Shown here piece by piece: positions 14,441-23,740 of a stretch of 52,345 bases of DNA (position 1 is the first letter of the stretch; every line of letters begins with the position of its first letter). The notes under the pieces were generated by a model. That model did no database searches. It was not told where the DNA came from and worked only from the letters and a program-made list of their open reading frames with translations. Source of the DNA: an uncultured Parcubacteria group bacterium (lineage in GTDB: Bacteria > Patescibacteriota > Minisyncoccia > UBA6257 > 2-01-FULL-56-20); assembly GCA_903911245.1 (NCBI GenBank), contig CAIWCR010000017.1:1-52345 (forward strand). The letters are read 5' to 3'. A program made the position numbers and the translations under genes.

Positions 14441-14932
14441 TTACCAAAGTTTTCCGTTTGCATCATAATAACCGGGACTACCGCCACCTGACGAAACACT
14501 ACATGTTCCCGTTCCAAATCCACCAACGCTCCCCGATAACCCAAGAGCACCGACAAATGTATTTACAATAAGCCATGCGCCGAGAGTGATGACAACGCCA
14601 AGAAGTGTTTTGGTTAAAACACCCTTCGCCTTACTGATTCCGTCTGGACTACCACGTGAAACCATATACATAATACCTCCCCACGCAAACAAAACCGGTG
14701 CGATAATAAAAACAACAACGGAAATACCAAAATAAATAATATTCTCGATGGTACTAATAAGATCGCACAAACTTGTACAAGGAGGCAATGATCCGTTGGT
14801 ATAATTCCCTGAACACGATAGCAATGGCCCCCAAAATCCTGTCGGCCAAACATTTGGTACGGCAGCTGAGGCGAATGAAGGGAGGGTAATTGCGACGAGA
14901 GCAACGAGATAAAAGATTTTTTTCTTTGTCAT
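14441..14932 (-). CDS. T4SS-pilin-like membrane protein (163 aa)
   Basis: Clear signal peptide (residues 1-23, cleavage near ASAAV), a Cys-containing linker, and two membrane helices around MVSRGSPDGISKAKG, the same loop pattern as its neighbours. It has a Gly/Ser-rich tail ending DANGKLW. TATACT ends 6 nt before the ATG, so it should be leaderless. First gene of the pilin-like array in transcription order. Confidence 0.77.
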   Translation of the reverse strand: MTKKKIFYLVALVAITLPSFASAAVPNVWPTGFWGPLLSCSGNYTNGSLPPCTSLCDLISTIENIIYFGISVVVFIIAPVLFAWGGIMYMVSRGSPDGISKAKGVLTKTLLGVVITLGAWLIVNTFVGALGLSGSVGGFGTGTCSVSSGGGSPGYYDANGKLW

Positions 14933-14987
14933 TTTGATAGTATATTAGATTCTATCTTTGCCATCGCTCTTTGGGATAATAGCGTGG

Positions 14988-15032
14988 ATAGTCCGCCTTC
15001 GCGGACTATGAAAATATATAAGAATATATTTT
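14988..15032. terminator. Two adjacent hairpins after the solute-binding gene
   Basis: A perfect 9-bp stem ATAGTCCGC/GCGGACTAT (14988-15009) and AAAATATAT/ATATATTTT (15011-15032). They follow the stop of the minus-strand gene at 15032 and could serve as its transcript end, although no long T-run follows the GC stem. Confidence 0.45.
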
Positions 15033-16342
15033 TATCTTACCATAAGCGCGTTTACGGCGCTCTGTGCAATATTCAAAGACTCCTCCGCGCTCACCGAGCC
15101 AGAAAGAGTGTTTTGAATCATAGAGTTGAAAATAGCATCAACCCTTTGACTGTCGGGTTCATGCCACGATCGCGCTGAAAGCGCCTGTGAGGCAAAGATG
15201 GAAAGATTGGGGTTTCCTTCTTCTGCTGCTATCGCAATCCTCTGCGCTGGCGGCTTACCGGTATCCCTTATATACATATTCTCGCCGTCGGCATAGGTCG
15301 TAAGATAAAGAACGAAATCCCATGCTGTTGCCACCTCTCCCTGTTTCGAAACAGCGAGTCCTTGATATTTTGGATAGTTCACCGCAATGGTAGCATCTTT
15401 CGGCTGAGGCATGGCAGCGACACCAATATTCAAGAATGGTGCCTTTGCTTTTATATTAGCGATTGCCGATTGATAATCAAAAATAACTGCGGTCTTCCCC
15501 TGAATAAAGCTCTGGGTAGCATCACCCATCGCATCGTTCCATGTGTAATAGGGTGACGAAGCATTAGCAAACTCAAGATAAAAATTGAAAGCGCTCAAGC
15601 CGGTGCTTGAAAACCGATTTCCATTCGCAAATTGCGCCGAAGAAAAATCACTTGCCATCATTACCGTACCGTTCTGCAACATTAAAAGAGAGAGAATATC
15701 GGGAGCATTCACAATGCTTTTTTCGCTTCCACCAAGAGCAACTGCGGCACGCGTAATCTGTCCCTGTCCATTCAAAACGCGGAGCTTGGGAATATCATTT
15801 TGAAAATCGGTCCACGTTTTCGGCGGCGTTGCGATTCCAGCGGAATCAAAAAAATCACGATTGTAAATCATCGCCAAAGTATCGATTGAAAGCGGGAGTG
15901 CATAAATCTGGTCATCTACGGAAAAATCATTCTGAACGACGCTCGGGAAATAACTTTGCAATTTTGCAACATCAAATTGCGCCGCAAACGTCGATGTCGG
16001 CATATACGCAAGCGTTGATTTCCATCTCGGAAGATCGCGATTCCCTATTTCAAAAACATCGGGGCCGTTTCCAGCAGCGAGCGCGGAAAGAATTTTGCTA
16101 TCATATTCTGCAGGATCTATAAAAGTATATGAAATCGTAACATTCTTGCGATACGTACTATATGACGAAAGAAGATTGTTAAAAATAGCTGGTGATTCCG
16201 TTCCCCATACGGTAAGTGTTACTTTTTGCTGAGATTGCCGCTGCACAATTCCACCGATAGAAAAAAGATAAACAAGACCAAGCGCTGCCACGCCGAGGAC
16301 GGCGATAATAATGATTTGTTTCTGAGTAAATTTTTTGAACAT
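15032..16342 (-). CDS. Membrane-anchored extracellular solute-binding protein (436 aa)
   Basis: Resembles family 1 ABC-transporter solute-binding proteins (MalE/UgpB-like sugar binders). N-terminal helix (residues 10-28) without a lipobox, then the usual start of the fold (VTLTVWGTESPAIFNNLLSSY), DVFEIGNRDLPRW, and PLSIDTLAMIYNRDFFDSAGI, with AMPQPK and the KYQGLAVSK segment later. Length is normal. No transporter permease or ATPase is adjacent, as is usual for CPR, so it may bind sugars at the surface for another system or work with a distant transporter. Confidence 0.85.
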   Translation of the reverse strand: MFKKFTQKQIIIIAVLGVAALGLVYLFSIGGIVQRQSQQKVTLTVWGTESPAIFNNLLSSYSTYRKNVTISYTFIDPAEYDSKILSALAAGNGPDVFEIGNRDLPRWKSTLAYMPTSTFAAQFDVAKLQSYFPSVVQNDFSVDDQIYALPLSIDTLAMIYNRDFFDSAGIATPPKTWTDFQNDIPKLRVLNGQGQITRAAVALGGSEKSIVNAPDILSLLMLQNGTVMMASDFSSAQFANGNRFSSTGLSAFNFYLEFANASSPYYTWNDAMGDATQSFIQGKTAVIFDYQSAIANIKAKAPFLNIGVAAMPQPKDATIAVNYPKYQGLAVSKQGEVATAWDFVLYLTTYADGENMYIRDTGKPPAQRIAIAAEEGNPNLSIFASQALSARSWHEPDSQRVDAIFNSMIQNTLSGSVSAEESLNIAQSAVNALMVR

Positions 16343-16386
16343 AATTTTAATGTCCGATATTTCTTCTCGTCACCAGCCACCCAACT

Positions 16387-18813
16387 CTAAATAATAATGA
16401 CAGCCGCCAACCGATCGCCGCTCTTCAAATTCATAATCCGCACGCCTTGCGCCGCACGCCCCGTTTCTCGAACCGTTTTCAACTCTGTGCGAATCATTTG
16501 TCCTTTTGCTGAAAGCGCAAATATTTCATTTTCTTTCGTTATTACGTGCGCCGAAACAAGTAATCCCGTCTTGGGCGTAATCTTTGCGGTTGCAATTCCC
16601 GAACCACCTCGATTTTGCGACTTGTAATCTTTGAGTGAAGTTTGCTTCGCAAAACCATTTTCCATAACCACCAGCAACCGTGCATCGGCTACTTCTTTTA
16701 TTATATCAAATCCTGCAATTTCGTCATTTTGTTTTTTGAGTTTTATAGCGCGAACGCCAGCCGCCGTTCTCCCCATTGGACGCGCCTGCTTTTCATTAAA
16801 TCTGATTGACTGACCATAACGCGTTGCAAGTACCGCCTCGCTTGATCCGTCGGTAAGCTTTGCCCATTTCAGATAGTCACCTTTTTTCAAAGAAATCGCG
16901 ATGATGCCCGTGCGACGAATATTCGTAAAATCGCTCAGCGGTGTTTTTTTCATAATACCCTGCTTGGTTACCATCATAAGATATTTTGCTTTTTCGCCTT
17001 TATCAGAATAATTCACAATGGCATTCACGTTTTCCTCCGCCGGCAATTCCAAAAAGTTTTGAATTGCTTTTCCTTTCGAGATACGTGTCGCCTGGGGAAT
17101 TTCATATACCTTCGTCTGAAACACGCGACCACGATCGGTGAAAAAAAGAACGTTGTCGTGCGTTTTTGCACTGAAAAAATGTGAAAGGAAATCATCATCG
17201 GCAACTTCCGATCCGATAAGTCCCTTACCACCACGATGCTGCACCTTGAATGTGTCTGGCGGAAGGCGCTTGATATAACCACCAGCAGAGACCGTGACGA
17301 TCGCGTCCTCTTCTGGAATAAGATCCTCGTCGTTAATTGCTTCTACGGCGGCCCCCACTACTTTCGTCCGGCGCTCATCGCCATATTTTTCTTTAAGTTC
17401 AGAAACTTCATCCGTAATAATTTTCAAAATCTTCGTCGGACTCTTCAAAATAAGTTGGAGCTCGGCAATGAGCGCGCGCTTCTCCTTGAGCTCGTCAGCA
17501 ATCTTGTTATATTCGAGCGCAGCCAACGTCTGAAGTCGCATTTCAAGAATAGCGGTCGCCTGCAAATCGGAAAGTTTGAAAATCTTCATCAAGTTCACAT
17601 GCGCCTCTTCTTTGTCTTTTGATTTCTTAATTGTCGCAATCACGCGATCAATAGCGTCAAGCGCAATAATCAACCCGTCGAGAATATGAGCGCGGTCTTG
17701 CGCCTTCTTGAGATCAAATTGCGTTCGACGTCGAATAATTTCTTTTCGATGAACGAGATATGCATCCAAGAAATCCCGCAATGGCAAAAGGCGCGGCTCG
17801 ACCCCATTTACCAATGCCAACATATTCATATTGAAGTTCTTCTGCAGGTCGGTGTGCTTATAAAGCCAATTCAAAACTTTTTGCGGCGGAACATCATTTT
17901 TAAGTTCGATCACAATACGCATTCCTTCACGATCTGATTCATCACGTAAATCACGAATACCCTCGATTTTTTTCTCCTGTGCATATTCGGCAATTGATTT
18001 TACAAGCTCTGACTTATTTACCTGGTACGGAATTTCGGTAATAACAATATCAAATTGTTTACCACTCTTTCGTTCCACAATCTCCGCCTTGGCGCGCGTA
18101 AGAATACCACCGCGACCAGTGATGTATGCCTCTTTGATTTCTTTCGTTCCATAGATAATGCCGCCTGTCGGAAAATCAGGACCTTTCACAAATTTCAAAA
18201 GGTCTTCAGTTGTTGCATCGGGATTCTCCGCAAGATAAAGAATGGCATCGCATACCTCGTTCAGGTTATGAGGTGGAATACTCGTTGCCATACCAACCGC
18301 AATACCAAGCGATCCGTTCAAAAGCAGGTTCGGGAGTTTTGCAGGGAGCACCTTCGGCTCATCACGCGTTGCGTCATAGTTTGGCATCCAATCCACCGTG
18401 TCCTTATCGATATCAAAAAGCATTTCGGCGGAAATCTTGGAAAGTCGTGCTTCGGTATAACGCATTGCCGCCGGCGGATCACCATCAATTGAACCAAAGT
18501 TTCCTTGTCCCTGCACCAAAAGATAACGCAAAGAAAAATCCTGTGCCATCCTCACCAGCGTGTCATAAATAGCGCTATCGCCATGCGGATGATATTTGGC
18601 CATAACTTCACCGACGACATTCGCCGACTTCCTGAACTTGCTCGAATTCGTAATACCAGCATCCCACATCGCCCACAACACACGTCGATGCACCGGCTTT
18701 AATCCATCGCGCACGTCAGGCAGGGCGCGCGAAACAATTACCGACATTGCGTAGTCAAGATACGATTCTTGCAGCTCTTTGGTTATGTCTCTCTTTTTCG
18801 CTTCCATACTCAT
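16387..18813 (-). CDS. gyrA: DNA gyrase subunit A
   Basis: The DNA-cutting subunit of gyrase, which introduces negative supercoils using ATP with GyrB. Full length (808 aa). Visible features: N-terminal [20 protein letters not shown], quinolone-region [19 protein letters not shown] with the usual Ser and Asp, catalytic Tyr in AMRYTEARL, coiled-coil region near 390-470, and the GyrA box as QHRGGKG near residue 560, which favours gyrase over topoisomerase IV. C-terminal pinwheel repeats end in [14 protein letters not shown]. The start could be either of two close ATGs at 18813 and 18807. Confidence 0.97.
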   Translation of the reverse strand: MSMEAKKRDITKELQESYLDYAMSVIVSRALPDVRDGLKPVHRRVLWAMWDAGITNSSKFRKSANVVGEVMAKYHPHGDSAIYDTLVRMAQDFSLRYLLVQGQGNFGSIDGDPPAAMRYTEARLSKISAEMLFDIDKDTVDWMPNYDATRDEPKVLPAKLPNLLLNGSLGIAVGMATSIPPHNLNEVCDAILYLAENPDATTEDLLKFVKGPDFPTGGIIYGTKEIKEAYITGRGGILTRAKAEIVERKSGKQFDIVITEIPYQVNKSELVKSIAEYAQEKKIEGIRDLRDESDREGMRIVIELKNDVPPQKVLNWLYKHTDLQKNFNMNMLALVNGVEPRLLPLRDFLDAYLVHRKEIIRRRTQFDLKKAQDRAHILDGLIIALDAIDRVIATIKKSKDKEEAHVNLMKIFKLSDLQATAILEMRLQTLAALEYNKIADELKEKRALIAELQLILKSPTKILKIITDEVSELKEKYGDERRTKVVGAAVEAINDEDLIPEEDAIVTVSAGGYIKRLPPDTFKVQHRGGKGLIGSEVADDDFLSHFFSAKTHDNVLFFTDRGRVFQTKVYEIPQATRISKGKAIQNFLELPAEENVNAIVNYSDKGEKAKYLMMVTKQGIMKKTPLSDFTNIRRTGIIAISLKKGDYLKWAKLTDGSSEAVLATRYGQSIRFNEKQARPMGRTAAGVRAIKLKKQNDEIAGFDIIKEVADARLLVVMENGFAKQTSLKDYKSQNRGGSGIATAKITPKTGLLVSAHVITKENEIFALSAKGQMIRTELKTVRETGRAAQGVRIMNLKSGDRLAAVIII

Positions 18814-18853
18814 TGGTTAATTCGGAAACCCTATATTGTTTTGATTTATAAAA

Positions 18854-18988
18854 TTACTGGGAAAACGTATTGAAATAGCTAAGCCATACATAAATAATAA
18901 CAATCATGCAGACAATGGAAACAATCACGATTATTTTCTGCTTTGTTCCTTCGTCCGATTCTCGAAGTCGCTTCAATAACTTGTCCAT
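18854..18988 (-). CDS. Small single-helix membrane protein (44 aa)
   Basis: A short gene fitting exactly between gyrA and the MBL-fold gene. The ATG at 18988 is 4 nt after the previous stop; the product has a charged N-terminus (MDKLLKRLRESDEGTKQK) and one strong membrane helix (about residues 19-38, ending YVWLSYF). No ribosome site, so reinitiation is likely. The fit in the gap and the amphipathic design support a real gene. Function unknown. Confidence 0.55.
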   Translation of the reverse strand: MDKLLKRLRESDEGTKQKIIVIVSIVCMIVIIYVWLSYFNTFSQ

Positions 18989-18992
18989 GATA

Positions 18993-19568
18993 TTACATTG
19001 CTTTCAATATCACTGGACGACCTTTCTCTCCTATAAGATCCTTCTGCTTGAAAACAAACTTTTCAACAGGATCCGATTTTTTTCCTAACGCCTTTAGAAA
19101 CTCGCTGGAATCTTTCGTAAAACTTGGAATGGCAATTTTCGCCTCAAGCTGTTTTACCATCTTCGCTGCAACCTCGGGCTCAAGAAAGTGCCCACCATCC
19201 GCCGGCAAAAAAAGAATATCGGGTTCAAAAAACTCCTCCATTAATGAAGCTGAAAGAGGACGAGAAAGATGACCAAGAAAAACGAATTTCATATCTTCCC
19301 ACTCGACGACATACGCCGTTTTCAAAAATTTCTCTGACGATTCTTCGGTTATCGGAAATCCCGTAATCTCAATTCCCTTTGTTTCATATTCACCAGGAAA
19401 AGAAAGAATGCCCGCAGAAGAATCTTCTGCAATGGCCTCGCGCGTCGTGGACGCGAGCGTCTTCAAAACAACGTCTGCCTTGAGACGATTGTTTTCTGAA
19501 TCAATCAGAATTGCCGTGTCTCCGCTTTGCAAGCGAAAGCATTTATTTCCGAAGTAGGTAACAATCAT
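18993..19568 (-). CDS. MBL-fold hydrolase-like protein, active site not seen (191 aa)
   Basis: Begins like the COG2220/UlaG-type metallo-beta-lactamase-fold proteins (MIVTYFGNKCFRLQSGDTAILID) and keeps fold landmarks (GILSFPGEYETKGIEITGF, FVFLGHLSRPL, DILFLPADGG). The HxHxDH metal motif is not found in its usual place, so a zinc hydrolase activity is doubtful. Similar shortened proteins occur in CPR genomes. TATAAT ends 8 nt before the ATG (leaderless). The 44-aa gene follows closely and then gyrA. Confidence 0.75.
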   Translation of the reverse strand: MIVTYFGNKCFRLQSGDTAILIDSENNRLKADVVLKTLASTTREAIAEDSSAGILSFPGEYETKGIEITGFPITEESSEKFLKTAYVVEWEDMKFVFLGHLSRPLSASLMEEFFEPDILFLPADGGHFLEPEVAAKMVKQLEAKIAIPSFTKDSSEFLKALGKKSDPVEKFVFKQKDLIGEKGRPVILKAM

Positions 19569-19618
19569 ATGGAGCTATTATAACAAAGAAAAAACGAAAA
19601 TTCCAGAGCAAAAACCAA

Positions 19619-20386
19619 TTAATATTTAATAATGTGATTCAAAGAAAGATTTGCAGGGTTAGTTTCTGCGCCTATTCGAGGAGTGCCATTAGCGCCATCT
19701 GCGATTGAATTTCCCACATACCAATAAGGAGGAGCCGCAACAGCATCGTTGCCGGCGAGAAAATTAATATCGCCGCCAGCCTGGGTAGAATACCCCACGC
19801 CATTAAAAGTTTGTCCACCCTGTCCTTTAATATTGTGATAATGTCCCTGAAATTCGTCGTTCTGATATGTTCCCAGGACTCCCGAAAAGGCTGCGCCATT
19901 CGCGTTAGTCAATTTTCCCGATGTTCCAGATCCCCTTACAAAAACACCTCTCAAATCAGGGAGGTTAAATGTCGTCGATCCGTCACCGACGCCATACGTT
20001 GTTCCGATCACCGCAAATAAATCGGCATACGTCGTCCGAGAAATTGCCGCACCGTTACAAATCAACCAACCTACCGGAGCAACCGAGCCACCATACGTAC
20101 TTATCAATCCAACCGGCATAACAAATCCGGTCTGGTCCTTTATTCTTCCATTAACTTCAAGTGCCGTACTCGGACTACTCGTTCCTATTCCGACGCTCCC
20201 GGCCGAATAATACATACTCGTTCCACTCAAAAGCCAAAAAACAGGATTGCCACTTGGTGGTTGATTAACACCGGGACTTGAGAAGGCAAAGACAGCAATC
20301 ATGCAAGCGCCTGAGCCTATAAGAGTACTAAAGAAGAGAATTTTGAGATTGTTCGACACAAAAGCTTTCGCCTTTTTTAGATTCAT
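19619..20386 (-). CDS. Anchored surface protein with phage tail-collar domain (255 aa)
   Basis: N-terminal membrane anchor (about residues 15-38), then a conserved stalk-like segment (FWLLSGTSMYYSAGSVGIGT, SPSTALEVNG) and a tail-collar domain from about residue 88: PVGLISTYGG, APVGWLICNGAAISRTTYAD, TTFNLPDLRGVFVRG. Collar domains cap phage fibres and some bacterial surface proteins. The N-terminal 85 residues are closely related to the glycine-rich protein at 46632-47888, so a common stalk carries different tips. TATAAT ends 7 nt before the ATG, with extended TG (leaderless). Confidence 0.85.
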   Translation of the reverse strand: MNLKKAKAFVSNNLKILFFSTLIGSGACMIAVFAFSSPGVNQPPSGNPVFWLLSGTSMYYSAGSVGIGTSSPSTALEVNGRIKDQTGFVMPVGLISTYGGSVAPVGWLICNGAAISRTTYADLFAVIGTTYGVGDGSTTFNLPDLRGVFVRGSGTSGKLTNANGAAFSGVLGTYQNDEFQGHYHNIKGQGGQTFNGVGYSTQAGGDINFLAGNDAVAAPPYWYVGNSIADGANGTPRIGAETNPANLSLNHIIKY

Positions 20387-20488
20387 TGCTTTTATTATAA
20401 CAGGAATTAGAGGAAAATAAAAAAATAAGGCGAATAATAACCATCCGTGCCAGTAAGGCCCTCTACATCGGAAACCCCTTGAGCTTCA

Positions 20489-20520
20489 AATTTCTAAGCT
20501 CGTGCCTCGCTAAGAAATTT
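20489..20520. promoter_or_regulatory. Inverted repeat upstream of the S1 gene
   Basis: AAATTTCT-A-AGC with GCT-A-AGAAATTT around a 9-nt loop, one A-A mismatch. It lies just upstream of the S1 promoter, so it is outside the predicted transcript and could be a protein-binding site or the end of an older transcript. Confidence 0.4.
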
Positions 20521-20532
20521 TAGGCGCTTGCA

Positions 20533-20555
20533 AAAAACCAAATTTCCCATATAAT
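20533..20555 (+). promoter_or_regulatory. Promoter of rpsA (leaderless)
   Basis: A TTGCAA -35-like box just upstream of an AT-rich spacer, then TATAAT at 20550-20555. The box ends 7 nt before the ATG at 20563, so transcription should begin at the start codon. The earlier ATG at 20554 overlaps the -10 box and cannot be used from this promoter. Confidence 0.7.
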
Positions 20556-20562
20556 GACTTTC

Positions 20563-21663
20563 ATGCAACAGACTGAAGAAAACAAGACAATACCATCAGC
20601 ACTTGCCCAGGCAATGAAAACGGAGCTCTCCGCGACCGATTGGCCCAAGGAAGGCAATGTTATCGACGCGACATTCATAAAAAAGATTTCCCACAAAGCG
20701 TACTTTGATATGGGCCGGTTCGGAACGGGCATCGTTTATGGCGTCGAGATAGGAAATGCAAAGGAATCTCTGCGCAATATAAAGGCAGGTGACAACGTTC
20801 ATGCAAAGATAGTCATGCTCGACGGGGAAGAAGGTCTTATCGAACTTTCCCTCTCTGAAGCCGGAAAGCAAAAAATATGGCAAGAGGCAAAAGAGCTTAT
20901 GGAATCAGGCGAGGTGGTTAAAGCTCACATCGTAGCAGCAAATGCTGGCGGACTCATGGCCGCACTTCAAAACGAAATCAAGGCGTTTCTTCCTGTTTCC
21001 CAGCTTTCACTTGAACATTATCCTAAGGTGCAAGACGGCGACCGGACACGCATCACCGAAGAACTCAAGAAGTTCGTCGGACAGGACTTGAATGTAAAAA
21101 TTATCGATGTCAATTCACGTAGCAATAAAATCATTGCTTCCGAGCGCGAAGTTCTCTCAACAAACGTAAAAGAACTACTTACCGCTTATACGGTTGGACA
21201 AATAATCGATTGTATTGTTTCGGGCGTTGCGGACTTCGGAGTATTCGTCCGCTTTGTCGATAATCCGGAAATCGAAGGAATGATCCATATCTCAGAGCTC
21301 GACTACAAACTCGTTGAAAATCCGAAAGATATCGTAAAAATTGACGATGCCATCAAGGCAAAAATAATAGATATCAAAGAAGGCCGCGTTTTCCTTTCTT
21401 TGAAAGCGCTCAAAGAGGATCCGTGGGAAAAGGCAGGAGATCAGTTTAAACAGGGTGACGTTGTCGACGGTCGCGTCCATAAACTCAATCAGTTCGGCGC
21501 CGTTGTCGCTCTTCCTGATAACTTCCAGGGAATGGTTCATATCTCCGAGTTCGGCGGACAGGATGAGATGAAAAAAGCAATCGCCCCTGGGCAGACCTAT
21601 TCATTCGTCATTGATGCCGTAAAACCTGACGAAAAAAGAATAACGCTGAAGATGAAGAAGTAA
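20563..21663 (+). CDS. rpsA: Ribosomal protein S1 homologue (four S1 domains)
   Basis: RNA-binding protein that helps the 30S subunit hold mRNA. Four S1 (OB-fold) repeats are visible at about residues 25-95, 105-180, 195-265 and 280-365, with landmarks such as GNVIDATFIKKISHKAYFD, ISELDYKL and GDVVDGRVHKLNQFGAVV. 366 aa with four repeats is the short bS1 form. The start is placed at 20563 from the promoter. In a genome with few ribosome-binding sites, S1 and leaderless initiation become important for mRNA selection. A terminator follows. Confidence 0.92.
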   Translation: MQQTEENKTIPSALAQAMKTELSATDWPKEGNVIDATFIKKISHKAYFDMGRFGTGIVYGVEIGNAKESLRNIKAGDNVHAKIVMLDGEEGLIELSLSEAGKQKIWQEAKELMESGEVVKAHIVAANAGGLMAALQNEIKAFLPVSQLSLEHYPKVQDGDRTRITEELKKFVGQDLNVKIIDVNSRSNKIIASEREVLSTNVKELLTAYTVGQIIDCIVSGVADFGVFVRFVDNPEIEGMIHISELDYKLVENPKDIVKIDDAIKAKIIDIKEGRVFLSLKALKEDPWEKAGDQFKQGDVVDGRVHKLNQFGAVVALPDNFQGMVHISEFGGQDEMKKAIAPGQTYSFVIDAVKPDEKRITLKMKK

Positions 21664-21687
21664 TCTTTGTATATTATAGATTTTAAA

Positions 21688-21713
21688 ACTCCCCAATTGG
21701 GGAGTTTTTAGTG
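21688..21713 (+). terminator. Intrinsic terminator of rpsA
   Basis: AAAACTCCCC and GGGGAGTTTT around an AATT loop, followed by TTA. A perfect 10-bp stem. Confidence 0.85.
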
Positions 21714-21779
21714 TGCCTTATTTTATATCAAAACAATATTTAATAAATTTTAATGATGCCTTTGTTATACTTCCCGTAA

Positions 21780-22442
21780 ATGAAATGTGTGGCACAAAGA
21801 AAGGTTCATATTAAATGGTCGGACAATTTTGCCTATGCCATAGGACTTATTGCTTCTGATGGCTGCCTTTCTAAAGATGGGCGACATATTTATTTTACTT
21901 CAAAAGATAAACATCTCGTAGAAAATCTTAAAAATGCTCTGAGAATCAAAAATAAAATCTTTAAACATTATCGCGGGGATGAGAAAACAAAAAAATATTA
22001 TGCCATTAACTTTAGTGATGTTATTTTTTATAAATTTCTCAATAAGATAGGGCTCACTTCTTCAAAGTCGAAAACAATCGAAAGAGTTGTTGTCCCTCAT
22101 AAATATTTTGACGGATTTACAAGAGGTCTTTTTGATGGCGATGGAACTTTTTACACTTTTAACGACAAGAGATGGCCAAACGGCTTTGGTTATAAAACCT
22201 CTTTCGCGTCTGCAAGTACGTCATTTATACATTGGCTAAAAGAATCTTTTACTATATTTTATGGAGTAAATGGATATCTTCATAAGGGTGACGGTGTAAC
22301 TAATTTGGAATATACAAAAAATGATAGTAGGAAACTTTTCCGCTTTATGTATCATCAGAGTGACGTCTTGTTTTTGAAAAGAAAATACGATAAGATGAAA
22401 ATCGCCCTTGAATACGATGCAAAATTGCATCCAAATCGATGA
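21780..22442 (+). CDS. Free-standing LAGLIDADG-type endonuclease-like protein (220 aa)
   Basis: Two degenerate LAGLIDADG motifs, FAYAIGLIASDGCLS near residue 14 and FTRGLFDGDGTFY near residue 118, spaced as in a two-motif homing endonuclease. The second motif keeps the acidic metal-binding residues; the first has SDG. There is no host intron or intein around it. The gene is AT-rich, has a TATACT 8 nt before the ATG, and ends 4 nt before tRNA-Phe, a place often hit by mobile genes. It could be an active homing enzyme or a domesticated regulator (WhiA-like use of the fold is known). Confidence 0.8.
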   Translation: MKCVAQRKVHIKWSDNFAYAIGLIASDGCLSKDGRHIYFTSKDKHLVENLKNALRIKNKIFKHYRGDEKTKKYYAINFSDVIFYKFLNKIGLTSSKSKTIERVVVPHKYFDGFTRGLFDGDGTFYTFNDKRWPNGFGYKTSFASASTSFIHWLKESFTIFYGVNGYLHKGDGVTNLEYTKNDSRKLFRFMYHQSDVLFLKRKYDKMKIALEYDAKLHPNR

Positions 22443-22446
22443 TTTT

Positions 22447-22518
22447 GCCGCGGTAGCTCAGTGGTGGAGCGCTGCCCTGAAGAGGCAGGCGTCGGGTGTT
22501 CGATTCACCCCCGCGGCA
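22447..22518 (+). tRNA. tRNA-Phe (anticodon GAA)
   Basis: Acceptor GCCGCGG pairs with CCGCGGC, D-arm GCTC/GAGC with 7-nt loop, anticodon stem CTGCC/GGCAG with loop CTGAAGA (GAA), T-arm GGGTG-TTCGATT-CACCC, discriminator A. CCA is not encoded, in contrast to tRNA-Leu in this window. Confidence 0.94.
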
Positions 22519-22567
22519 CAAGGTTCAAAAAGAAAATAAACAAGCGTAGTATTCTTTCGTAAGGCTT

Positions 22568-23485
22568 TTATTGTTTCTTCAAACAATCAGAAATATTCAA
22601 CACGGCTTTTATGGCGTCACCGGCAGAAATATTGTTTTGCTTATAAAGCACGTCCGTCACGTCCCCTGCTGCCCAAATGCCAGCGCATGACGTTTCTTGT
22701 GTTTTTGAATCAACAACAATCGCGCCATAATCATCACGCGCAACAATATCTTTTATAAAATCTGAATTCGGAATAAGGCCTATCTCAACAAAAACACCTT
22801 CGAGTGCCAGATCTTTTATCTCTCCCCCTTTCATATCCTTATAGCGAAGACCTGTCACAAATTTATCTCCAATAACTTCTTGTGGTGTCGCATTCAAGAC
22901 AACCTCAACGTTCGGATGTTGTCGCACCTTGTCCTGTGTCACGGAATCACCTCGTATAATTTCCGACCGCACCAGTAGATAAATTTTCGAAGCATATGGC
23001 AAAAGATCTATCACCGACTCGAGTGCTGAATTCCCGCCGCCAATCACCGCTACGGTTTTGTTTTTGAAAATCGGCGCATCACAGGTTGAACAATAAACAA
23101 CTCCTTTGCCATCGAATTCGTGCTCGCCAGGAATATCGAGTTTTCGCCGATGACTTCCCGAAGTTATAAGAAGATATTTCGTTTCGAATATTTTTCCGTT
23201 TTTGGTCACAACCGAAAACCCTCCATCAATTTTTTGCACGACACATACACCATCATCATCGACAATCTCGATCTCTTCCTGCGCGCGAAGATGTTCCTCC
23301 ATTTTTTTGGCAAGATCGTACCCGGAAATAGACTGATCTCCTATCCAATTACCAATCTCTGCTGAAATCATCGACTGACCACCAAATCCGTCCGTGATCA
23401 AAAGCGTCTTTATCTTTTTTCGGGCGGCGTAAATTCCCGCAGATACTCCTCCGGGCCCGCCGCCAATAATGATAAGATCGCGCAT
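22568..23485 (-). CDS. trxB: Thioredoxin reductase (TrxB-like)
   Basis: FAD/NADPH-dependent reductase that passes electrons to thioredoxin- or glutaredoxin-like proteins. FAD site IIIGGGPGGVSAGIYAARK at residues 5-23, redox pair CSTC within VVYCSTCDAPIF near 130, NADPH site VAVIGGGNSALE near 147, and the final GIWAAGDVTD motif. Length (305 aa) is normal. It is the last gene of a four-gene thiol-redox operon (DsbA-like, SPW protein, glutaredoxin, TrxB) and starts 6 nt after the glutaredoxin gene, which is its likely substrate. Confidence 0.93.
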   Translation of the reverse strand: MRDLIIIGGGPGGVSAGIYAARKKIKTLLITDGFGGQSMISAEIGNWIGDQSISGYDLAKKMEEHLRAQEEIEIVDDDGVCVVQKIDGGFSVVTKNGKIFETKYLLITSGSHRRKLDIPGEHEFDGKGVVYCSTCDAPIFKNKTVAVIGGGNSALESVIDLLPYASKIYLLVRSEIIRGDSVTQDKVRQHPNVEVVLNATPQEVIGDKFVTGLRYKDMKGGEIKDLALEGVFVEIGLIPNSDFIKDIVARDDYGAIVVDSKTQETSCAGIWAAGDVTDVLYKQNNISAGDAIKAVLNISDCLKKQ

Positions 23486-23491
23486 ATTTTT

Positions 23492-23728
23492 TTACTTCAT
23501 ACCCAGCGCCGCTTCAATGGCTCCCCTGTCAAACCCCACAACAATCTTCCCATCGATATCAATAACGGGAACTCCCATTTGTCCTGATTTTGCGAGCATT
23601 TCGTCACGCGCCGCATCATCTACTGCGATATCGTGTTCGCTGTAGGCAATATTATTCTTGGTAAAAAACTCCTTCGCCATTTTACAATACATACACGACG
23701 GCGTGCTATAAATCGTTATTTTTGCCAT
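23492..23728 (-). CDS. Glutaredoxin/NrdH-like redox protein (78 aa)
   Basis: Small thiol-disulfide oxidoreductase. Thioredoxin fold with CMYC active site (STPSCMYCKMAKEFF) at residues 8-22, cis-Pro motif GVPVIDIDG near 52-60, and the final FDRGAIEAAL. With a TrxB neighbour and no glutathione genes in sight, reduction by thioredoxin reductase, as for NrdH, is likely. Confidence 0.9.
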   Translation of the reverse strand: MAKITIYSTPSCMYCKMAKEFFTKNNIAYSEHDIAVDDAARDEMLAKSGQMGVPVIDIDGKIVVGFDRGAIEAALGMK

Positions 23729-23740
23729 AGTTTGATTATT

